NCBI RefSeq assembly: GCF_030142075.1
Contig: NZ_CP126241.1
Coordinates: 1,426,001 to 1,490,000, forward strand
Origin: Arthrobacter sp. zg-Y20
Lineage (GTDB): Bacteria; Actinomycetota; Actinomycetes; Actinomycetales; Micrococcaceae
Direction of reading: 5' to 3'
DNA: 64,000 nucleotides
In this document: positions 57,565 through 64,000 of the stretch, in pieces
How positions within the stretch are numbered: position 1 is the first letter of the stretch
How the letters are laid out: every line of letters starts with the position of its first letter
Position numbers and translations under genes: made by a program
The notes under the pieces: model-generated
The model's database searches: none
Told to the model about the DNA's origin: nothing
The model's input: the letters and a program-made list of their open reading frames with translations, nothing else

Positions 57565-58496
57565 ACGAGTTGCACGCCGTGTTCGCGGTCCCGCCCGAAG
57601 CTGACGGCAAACGCGCGGACGCCGTCCTGGCCGGCCTGCTGGATGTATCCCGCTCCACTGCCGCAACATGGTGCACCGACGGGTACTTCAGTTCCGCCGG
57701 CAAGGTGCTGGGCAAGTCAGACAAACTGCACGCCGGCCAGGAGATCACCGCCGACGTCCCCGAACAGCGGGACCCGCTGGCCGTCGTCGTCGAGCCGGTG
57801 GAGGACCTCAAGATCCTGGGCGATGACGAGCACTTCGTGGTCATCGACAAACCCGTGGGTGTGGCAGCGCATCCCTCTCCCGGCTGGGTCGGTCCCACCG
57901 TGGTGGGTGCCCTGGCCGCTGCCGGCTACCGGATCTCCACGTCCGGTGCTCCGGAACGGCAGGGCATTGTGCACCGGCTCGACGTCGGCACCTCCGGCGT
58001 GATGGTGGTGGCTAAAACGGAGCACGCCTACACGCTGCTGAAGCAGGCTTTTAAGGAACGGACCGTGGACAAGATGTACCACGCCGTCGTCCAGGGCCTG
58101 CCCGATCCGCTGAAGGGCACCATTGACGCCCCGATCGGGCGGCACCCGGGCTATGACTGGCGCTTCGCCGTGGTCGAGGGCGGCAGGCCGTCGGTGACGC
58201 ACTATGAGGTGCTGGAGGCCTTCGGGAAGGCCTCCCTGGTGGAGGTGCACCTGGAAACCGGGCGCACGCACCAGATCCGCGTCCATTTTTCTGCCCTGCG
58301 GCATCCCTGTGCCGGTGACCTCACCTACGGCGCTGACGCCAAGCTTGCCGCCGAGCTGGGGCTTACGCGCCAGTGGCTGCATGCCCGACAGCTGGGCTTC
58401 ACCCATCCCGGCACCGGTGAGCATGTGGAGTTCGTCAGCGAGTACCCGCAGGACCTTCAGTACGCCGTCGACGCCCTGCGCAGCGGCGAGGTCTAG
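57561..58496 (+). CDS. RluD-family 23S rRNA pseudouridine synthase
   Basis: The 311-residue enzyme makes pseudouridines in large-subunit rRNA. An S4-type domain (about 1-75) precedes the catalytic domain, which has [17 protein letters not shown], the active-site block [19 protein letters not shown] with the catalytic Asp, and [26 protein letters not shown]. It overlaps lspA by four bases. RluD rather than RluA or RluC is suggested by the lspA linkage and the S4 domain. Confidence 0.92.
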   Translation: MNELHAVFAVPPEADGKRADAVLAGLLDVSRSTAATWCTDGYFSSAGKVLGKSDKLHAGQEITADVPEQRDPLAVVVEPVEDLKILGDDEHFVVIDKPVGVAAHPSPGWVGPTVVGALAAAGYRISTSGAPERQGIVHRLDVGTSGVMVVAKTEHAYTLLKQAFKERTVDKMYHAVVQGLPDPLKGTIDAPIGRHPGYDWRFAVVEGGRPSVTHYEVLEAFGKASLVEVHLETGRTHQIRVHFSALRHPCAGDLTYGADAKLAAELGLTRQWLHARQLGFTHPGTGEHVEFVSEYPQDLQYAVDALRSGEV

Positions 58497-58528
58497 GCAC
58501 GCACCCCGGCCCGGCCCGGCAGTGACGC

Positions 58529-58572
58529 AGGCCCCGGCGCGGCGGCGGCAAAGCGCTCCCGCGCCGGGGCCT
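58529..58572 (+). terminator. Terminator after rluD-type gene
   Basis: AGGCCCCGGCGCGG (58529-58542) pairs perfectly with CCGCGCCGGGGCCT (58559-58572). The right arm runs into the dnaE -10 element, so transcription stop and start are packed together. Confidence 0.75.
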
Positions 58573-58577
58573 AGAAT
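58572..58577 (+). promoter_or_regulatory. -10 element for dnaE, leaderless type
   Basis: TAGAAT lies six bases before the GTG start at 58584, with no room for a ribosome site. It begins on the last base of the preceding hairpin. Confidence 0.55.
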
Positions 58578-58583
58578 GTACAG

Positions 58584-61500
58584 GTGGCTTCAGCAACTAG
58601 TACGTCCAAATCGTTTGCCCATCTTCACAACCACACTGAATATTCCATGCTGGACGGCGCAGCACGGCTGACCGACCTGTTCAGCCACGCCGAGGAACTG
58701 GGCATGAATGCCCTGGCAACCACCGACCACGGCTTTGTGTTCGGCGCCTTCGACTTCTGGAACAAGGCCCGCAGCGCCGGCATCAAGCCGATCGTGGGCG
58801 TGGAAGCCTACCTGACACCGGGCACCGCCCGTGCGGACAAAACCCGTGTGAAGTGGGGCGACGGCGGACGCAACGACGTCTCCGGTGCCGGTGCCTACAC
58901 CCACATGACCATGTGGGCCGAGAACACCGAGGGCATGCACAACCTCTTCCGGATGTCTTCGCTGGCTTCCCTCGAGGGTTACCTCTACAAGCCGCGCATG
59001 GACCGGGACCTGCTGCAGACCTACGGCAAGGGCCTGATTGCCACCACAGGCTGCCCCTCCGGTGAAGTACAGACCAAGCTGCGGCTGGGCCTCTACAAGG
59101 AAGCCGTGCAGGCGGCGTCGGATTTCCGCGACATCTTCGGCAAGGAGAACTTCTTCTGCGAGCTGATGGACCACGGGCTGGACATTGAGCGCAACGTCCA
59201 GGCGGACCTGGTCAAGCTGGCCCGCGAGCTGCAGCTGCCGCTGGTAGCCACTAATGACTTGCACTACACCCACGCCGAAGACGCGTCCGCGCACGCGGCC
59301 CTGCTGTGCGTGCAGTCGGGGTCCTCGCTGGCAGATCCCAAGCGGTTCAAGTTCGACGCCGACGAGTTCTACCTGAAGTCCCCGGAGGAAATGCGGGCCA
59401 TTTTCCGCGACTACCCCGACGCGTGCGACAACACCCTGCTCATTGCCGAGCGGTGCGACGTCGAATTCAACACCAAAGCGTCCTACATGCCCCGCTTCCC
59501 CTGCCCGCCCGGGGAAAACGAGGAATCCTGGTTCATCAAGGAAGTGGAGACCGGCCTGCACTACCGGTTCCCGAAGGGCATTCCCGACGACGTCCGCAAG
59601 CAGGCCGAGTACGAGATCGGCATCATCACCCAGATGGGCTTCCCGGGCTACTTCCTGGTGGTGGCCGACTTCATCAACTGGGCCAAGAACAACGGCATCC
59701 GGGTGGGACCGGGCCGCGGTTCCGGTGCCGGATCCATGGTCGCCTACGCCATGCGCATCACCGACCTGAACCCGCTGAACCACGGGCTGATCTTCGAGCG
59801 CTTCCTGAACCCGGACCGCGTCTCCATGCCTGACTTCGACGTCGACTTCGATGATCGGCGCCGCTCCGAGGTGATCCACTATGTCACCGAGAAGTACGGC
59901 GCGGACCGCGTGTCCATGATCGTCACCTACGGAACCATCAAGGCCAAGCAGGCACTGAAGGACTCCTCCCGCGTGATGGGATATCCGTTCTCCGTGGGCG
60001 AGCGGCTCACCAAGGCCATGCCGCCGGACGTGATGGGCAAGGGCCTGTCCCTGCAGGACGTGCATAACAAAGACGCCAAGCGCTACGGCGAAGCCGACGA
60101 ACTGCGTGAACTGCTCAAGTCCGATCCGGACTCGCAGCGCGTCTTCGACACCGCTTTGGGCCTCGAAGGGCTGAAGCGCCAGTGGGGCGTGCACGCCGCC
60201 GGCGTCATCATGTCCTCGGACCCGCTGATCGACATCATCCCGATCATGAAGCGCGAGCAGGACGGGCAGGTGATCACGCAGTTCGACTACCCGACCTGCG
60301 AAGGCCTGGGCCTGATCAAGATGGATTTCCTCGGCCTGCGGAACCTGACGATCATTTCCGACGCGATCGAGAACATCAAGAACAACCAGGGCGTGGACCT
60401 GGACCTGGAAAAGCTGGAGCTGGACGACAAGGGTTCCTACGACCTGCTGGCCAGCGGCGACACCCTGGGTGTGTTCCAGCTCGACGGCGGGCCCATGCGG
60501 TCCCTGCTCAAGCTGATGCGTCCGGATAACTTCGAAGACATTTCCGCCGTCATCGCCCTGTACCGTCCCGGTCCCATGGGCGCGAACTCGCACACCAACT
60601 ACGCCTTGCGTAAAACCGGCGTGCAGGAAGTCACCCCCATCCACCCGGAGCTGGAAGAGCCGCTGCGGGAAATCCTGGATACCACCTACGGCCTGATCGT
60701 GTATCAGGAGCAGGTGATGTCCATTGCCCAGAAGGTGGCCGGCTTCTCGCTCGGCCAGGCAGATATTCTCCGCCGCGCCATGGGTAAGAAGAAGAAATCC
60801 GAGCTGGACAAGCAGTACGCCGGCTTCCACCAGGGCATGGTGGACCGGGGCTACTCGGAGGCAGCCATCAAGGCGCTATGGGACATCCTGCTCCCGTTCT
60901 CCGACTACGCCTTCAACAAAGCCCACTCGGCCGCCTACGGCTTGGTGTCCTACTGGACCGCGTACCTCAAGGCGCACTACCCGTCCGAATACATGGCCGC
61001 CCTGCTCACCTCCGTGGGAGATGACAAGGACAAGCTGGCCCTGTACCTGAACGAGTGCCGCAAGATGGGCATTACGGTGCTGCCGCCGGACGTGAACGAA
61101 TCCTCGGTGAACTTCACCCCTGTGGGCACGGACATCCGCTTCGGCATGGGCGCCATCCGCAACGTCGGCGCTAACGTTGTCCAGGCCATGGTGGCCGCCC
61201 GCGAGGAAAAGGGCGCGTACACCAACTTCAAGGACTTCCTGATGAAGGTCCCCGCGGTGGTGTGCAACAAGCGAACCATCGAGTCCCTGATCAAGGCCGG
61301 CGCGTTCGACTCGATGGGCCATGCCCGGCGTCCGCTGGCCATGATCCACGAAGAGGCCATTGACTCTGTGGTGGTGCTCAAGCGCAACGAGGCCGTGGGC
61401 CAGTTCGACCTGTTCGCGGCCATTACGGACCAGGAACCGGAAGACTCGATCAGCATCGATATCCCGGACCTGCCGGAGTGGGAAAAGAAGGACAAGCTGT

Positions 61501-62123
61501 CCTTTGAACGCGACATGCTGGGGCTTTACGTCTCCGACCATCCGCTGCAGGGCCTGGAGGGCATCCTCAGCCAGCACGCCGACTCCTCAATCACGAACAT
61601 CGTGGGGGAGGAGGGGCCGCCCGACGGCGCCATTGTCACCATTGCGGGCATGATCACCTCGCTGCAGCGACGGATCGCCAAGAACAGCGGCAACGCCTAT
61701 GCACGCTGTGAGATCGAGGACCTCGCCGGGTCCATGGAAGTGATGTTCTTCGGCCAGGTCTACGGTCCCATCGCGGCCGTGCTGGCCGAGGACCTGATTG
61801 TGGTGGTCCGGGGCCGGCTGCAGCGCCGCGACGACGGCGCGGTGACCCTAAACGCGCAGGAGCTCACCGTTCCCGACCTCAGCGAGGGCCACTCCGGGCC
61901 GGTGGTCATTTCGATGGCCACCTACAAGGCCACGGAAACGGTGGTCTCCCAGCTGGGTGACGTGCTGCGCACCCACCCGGGCACGTCCGAGGTGCAGATC
62001 CGGCTGAACGGGTCCCGCACCGTGGAAGTCATGAAGCTTGGCGTGGACATGCGGGTGAACCCCACGCCGTCGTTGTTCGGCGACCTGAAGGTGCTGCTGG
62101 GTCCGGCCTGCCTGGACGCCTAG
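58584..62123 (+). CDS. dnaE: DNA polymerase III alpha subunit
   Basis: The 1179-residue replicative polymerase catalytic subunit is of the DnaE1 type. It has an N-terminal PHP domain (FAHLHNHTEYSMLDGAARL, TTDHGFVFGAFDF), the palm with catalytic Asps in MPDFDVDFDDRRR, GPGRGSGAGSMVAYAMRITDLNPL, GVHAAGVIMS, and FNKAHSAAYGLVSYWTAYLKAHYP. Near the end are an OB-fold (AIVTIAGMITSLQRRIAKN) and a C-terminal domain. The product is essential for replication. It begins with GTG 58584 and is probably leaderless. Confidence 0.96.
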   Translation: MASATSTSKSFAHLHNHTEYSMLDGAARLTDLFSHAEELGMNALATTDHGFVFGAFDFWNKARSAGIKPIVGVEAYLTPGTARADKTRVKWGDGGRNDVSGAGAYTHMTMWAENTEGMHNLFRMSSLASLEGYLYKPRMDRDLLQTYGKGLIATTGCPSGEVQTKLRLGLYKEAVQAASDFRDIFGKENFFCELMDHGLDIERNVQADLVKLARELQLPLVATNDLHYTHAEDASAHAALLCVQSGSSLADPKRFKFDADEFYLKSPEEMRAIFRDYPDACDNTLLIAERCDVEFNTKASYMPRFPCPPGENEESWFIKEVETGLHYRFPKGIPDDVRKQAEYEIGIITQMGFPGYFLVVADFINWAKNNGIRVGPGRGSGAGSMVAYAMRITDLNPLNHGLIFERFLNPDRVSMPDFDVDFDDRRRSEVIHYVTEKYGADRVSMIVTYGTIKAKQALKDSSRVMGYPFSVGERLTKAMPPDVMGKGLSLQDVHNKDAKRYGEADELRELLKSDPDSQRVFDTALGLEGLKRQWGVHAAGVIMSSDPLIDIIPIMKREQDGQVITQFDYPTCEGLGLIKMDFLGLRNLTIISDAIENIKNNQGVDLDLEKLELDDKGSYDLLASGDTLGVFQLDGGPMRSLLKLMRPDNFEDISAVIALYRPGPMGANSHTNYALRKTGVQEVTPIHPELEEPLREILDTTYGLIVYQEQVMSIAQKVAGFSLGQADILRRAMGKKKKSELDKQYAGFHQGMVDRGYSEAAIKALWDILLPFSDYAFNKAHSAAYGLVSYWTAYLKAHYPSEYMAALLTSVGDDKDKLALYLNECRKMGITVLPPDVNESSVNFTPVGTDIRFGMGAIRNVGANVVQAMVAAREEKGAYTNFKDFLMKVPAVVCNKRTIESLIKAGAFDSMGHARRPLAMIHEEAIDSVVVLKRNEAVGQFDLFAAITDQEPEDSISIDIPDLPEWEKKDKLSFERDMLGLYVSDHPLQGLEGILSQHADSSITNIVGEEGPPDGAIVTIAGMITSLQRRIAKNSGNAYARCEIEDLAGSMEVMFFGQVYGPIAAVLAEDLIVVVRGRLQRRDDGAVTLNAQELTVPDLSEGHSGPVVISMATYKATETVVSQLGDVLRTHPGTSEVQIRLNGSRTVEVMKLGVDMRVNPTPSLFGDLKVLLGPACLDA

Positions 62124-62140
62124 GCGTTTAGGCAGGCCGG
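62103..62140. terminator. Hairpin between convergent dnaE and cutC-ROK gene
   Basis: CCGGCCTGCCT pairs perfectly with AGGCAGGCCGG. The loop holds a further palindrome, ACGCCTAGGCGT, over the dnaE stop. Confidence 0.7.
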
Positions 62141-62153
62141 CCGGGCCGACGCC

Positions 62154-63902
62154 CTAGCTGGCGCTGGACACGGGCATCAGGACGTCCTCCGTGGTCCAGC
62201 GGGACACCACGTTATCCATTCCGGCGGCCCTGAACGCCAGGACTGCTGCTCCAATCCGGCTGCCGGAGGTCCCGAGCATGGAGAGACGGAGATCGGGGGC
62301 ATCCCGCCATGCGAGTGAGCCGGACAACTCCCGGAGCAGCGGGTCCAGTAAGGCTGACCCGGCGCGGGACACGCCGCCGGTCAGGACGATGACGGCAGGA
62401 TCGGTCAGCAGGGTCAGCGTCTTGAGTCCCAGCGCAAGGGCCGTGATGCCCTCGCTCCACACGCGGTCGGCCAGCGGATCGATACCCAGCCGGGCAACAA
62501 TGCCCGACACGTCCAACCCTGCCTCGCCCCCGGAGGCGGCGAAACGCCGGGCCACCCCTGCGCCGGAGAAGTAGGCCTCCAAGCAGCCGAACTGGCCGCA
62601 GGTACAGCGTTCCCCGTCCGGTATGACCGGGATATGGCCCAACTCACCGGCTGTGGCAGACGCGCCGGAAATACGATGGCCCCCGCTTTGGATTGACGCG
62701 GCAACACCTGTTCCCACAGCAACCAGCACGGAGTCGCCGGAACCGTGTGAAGCTCCGAAAAGGTCTTCGGCCAGGCCACTGGTTCGGACGTCATGGTCTA
62801 TGTGGACGGGGACACCGAGCCTCTCCGTGAGGAGGCGCTTCAGCGGAACGTTGGACCAGCCGAGGGAAGAGGCATACCGGATGATTCCCTTTTGGGAGTC
62901 CACCATTCCCGGCGTGACGACGCCTGCCCCTGCGACAACGCAGCCGTCATCCTCCGCATAGTCGCGGAGGTCCTCCGCGAGCGCCAGTATCCGCTCAATG
63001 GATTCGTCGCCCGTAACACCTGCCGGGACGGTACGGGAGAGCAGGGTCCGGCCGGATGCCGCCACCAGCGCTCCCTTGATGTTGGTGCCGCCTACATCCA
63101 CGGCGAGAACCACTGCGTCGTGACGGGGAGCAGAGGGTGGGTCGTCTGCTGCTGCGGACTCCAGTGCCGCGAAGAGGCTGCGGACCATGTCCGGGTCTGT
63201 CTGCAGCGTTCCGTCCATGCGCGGCGACGGAGTCTGGGCCCGCAGGTGGATTTCGCCTGCACCGGTCGCTGCGACAATTTCCCTCACGTTGGCAGGGCGG
63301 ACCGATCCACCCACCAGGACCGACGGCGCGGACGGAGCGGCCTTGGAGAGGCGGACCAGCTCAGCCAGCATTCCGATGCCCTCGGCTGCCGGGTGCGGGC
63401 CGCCCGAGGTGAGGACACGCTGGACACCCAGCTGCGTGAGCTCCTGGTACGCCTTAAGTGGATCCCGTGCCAGATCGAAGGCTTTGTGGAAAGTCACGGG
63501 GAGGGTGCCTGCGGCCGCCATTAGCCGGCGCATGGCGCTTACATCCACCTCGCCGTCGCTGGTGAGCACGCCCGTCACGACTCCTACCGGGGTGCCGGCC
63601 CCGGACGCCGCGGCTTCGATTGCTTCCAGGTCCCGGCACATTGTCTCGAGTTCAGCGTCGCTGTAGACAAAATCGCCGCCGCGCGGCCGTACTATGACTT
63701 GGACGCCTACCCGGTTCACCGCCCGCAGCACGGCCAGAACCGCACCCATACTCGGCGTGGTGCCGCCTTCGCCCAGGTTTGCGCACAACTCGATCCGGTC
63801 CGCACCTGAACGGTCCGCCACCAGGGCCCCGTCGACGTCATCGACGCAGAGTTCCACGGCTATGCGCCGCACTGCAGGCGTACACCCGTTTGCTGACCTC
63901 AC
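62154..63902 (-). CDS. CutC-ROK fusion protein
   Basis: The 582-residue protein joins two known domains. Residues about 12-250 are a CutC TIM barrel: IAVELCVDDVDGALVADRSGADRIELCANLGEGGTTPS, VIVRPRGGDFVYSDAE, VTFHKAFDL, and VLTSGGPHPAAEG. Residues about 263-575 are a ROK sugar kinase: AVDVGGTNIKGALV, AGELGHIPVIPDGERCTCGQFGCLEAYFSG with the zinc motif, and VLTGGVSRAGSALL. Both appear intact. The GTG at 63902 overlaps the upstream stop (GTGA); a GTG three bases earlier is equivalent. CutC was first linked to copper, on weak evidence. The fusion to a sugar kinase suggests a carbohydrate role; the substrate is unknown. Confidence 0.85.
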   Translation of the reverse strand: MRSANGCTPAVRRIAVELCVDDVDGALVADRSGADRIELCANLGEGGTTPSMGAVLAVLRAVNRVGVQVIVRPRGGDFVYSDAELETMCRDLEAIEAAASGAGTPVGVVTGVLTSDGEVDVSAMRRLMAAAGTLPVTFHKAFDLARDPLKAYQELTQLGVQRVLTSGGPHPAAEGIGMLAELVRLSKAAPSAPSVLVGGSVRPANVREIVAATGAGEIHLRAQTPSPRMDGTLQTDPDMVRSLFAALESAAADDPPSAPRHDAVVLAVDVGGTNIKGALVAASGRTLLSRTVPAGVTGDESIERILALAEDLRDYAEDDGCVVAGAGVVTPGMVDSQKGIIRYASSLGWSNVPLKRLLTERLGVPVHIDHDVRTSGLAEDLFGASHGSGDSVLVAVGTGVAASIQSGGHRISGASATAGELGHIPVIPDGERCTCGQFGCLEAYFSGAGVARRFAASGGEAGLDVSGIVARLGIDPLADRVWSEGITALALGLKTLTLLTDPAVIVLTGGVSRAGSALLDPLLRELSGSLAWRDAPDLRLSMLGTSGSRIGAAVLAFRAAGMDNVVSRWTTEDVLMPVSSAS

Positions 63903-64000
63903 CACCGGGGCACCGGGTTTTCGGCCCAGGCAGCAACGTCCGAACCAATCGATATCCGGCCAACCCGTTCCGAGCCGCCGTTGATCGGCAGGTCCATCAG
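63899..64000 (-). CDS. C-terminal end of an unidentified protein (partial)
   Basis: A frame open from the window edge ends at TGA 63901-63899 and gives 33 residues (LMDLPINGGSERVGRISIGS and on to ENPVPRW). Its stop overlaps the GTG of the CutC-ROK gene, so it is the upstream operon partner. Too little is visible to name a family. Confidence 0.55.
   Translation of the reverse strand: MMDLPINGGSERVGRISIGSDVAAWAENPVPRW

Overview
The window is 64 kb of high-GC chromosome from an actinomycete, most probably an Arthrobacter-like member of the Micrococcaceae. Three things point there. A mycothione reductase gene is present, and mycothiol is confined to Actinobacteria. The division cluster runs in actinobacterial order with sepF and divIVA but no ftsA. 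Two further gene groups match mycobacterial synteny: garA, ftsR, a bifunctional-nuclease gene and merR; and aroG, pknL, an Rv2175c-like gene and idsA. MurE has DDPH where meso-diaminopimelate enzymes carry DNPR, which fits the lysine-containing wall of Arthrobacter. Most of the window is well-conserved core genome.

Layout. Positions 1-5820 hold a co-directional core run: the end of scpA, then scpB, a RluB-type pseudouridine synthase, tyrA, cmk and der. A tRNA-Pro(GGG) with a strong terminator follows (6130-6242). Positions 6269-12931 are an accessory stretch: an alpha/beta hydrolase, a frameshifted PQQ-type sugar dehydrogenase lipoprotein, an AraC regulator with a VOC protein, an SDR lacking the usual catalytic YxxxK, a decayed VOC gene joined to an NTF2-like gene, and two related surface proteins with Pro/Thr stalks and LPNTG or LANTG sorting signals. 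Positions 13285-15813 hold the garA-ftsR-BFN-merR block. Positions 15932-28914 hold metabolism: a ParA-type ATPase, pyruvate carboxylase, mycothione reductase, long-chain acyl-CoA ligase, a ROK glucokinase, an esterase, a PlsC-type acyltransferase and class II DAHP synthase. Positions 28970-36923 hold a PASTA kinase, a LysM/lytic transglycosylase, an Rv2175c-like DNA-binding protein, a polyprenyl synthase, a lipoprotein, DNA polymerase IV and a DUF3040 protein.

Positions 37140-56819 are the complete division and cell wall (dcw) cluster: mraZ, rsmH, ftsL, ftsI, murE, murF, mraY, murD, ftsW, murG, murC, ftsQ, ftsZ, pgeF, a yggS-family gene, sepF, a yggT-family gene and divIVA. Many of these genes overlap by 1-4 bases. 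Then come lspA, an RluD-type synthase, dnaE and, on the minus strand, a CutC-ROK fusion whose upstream partner runs off the window edge.

Regulatory structure stands out more than novel genes do. Three GTGG(A/G)G boxes at exact 10-bp spacing lie on the mraZ promoter. A structured leader precedes rsmH. A 9-bp periodic TGTTAC-type repeat, resembling MtrA sites, lies upstream of the LysM transglycosylase. A palindrome lies in front of ftsZ. Several genes have a -10 hexamer only 6-7 bases before the start codon, as in leaderless transcripts. Perfect inverted repeats separate most convergent gene pairs. I found no CRISPR array, insertion sequence, prophage, or defence or biosynthetic island. All assignments come from reading the sequence; no database search was run.
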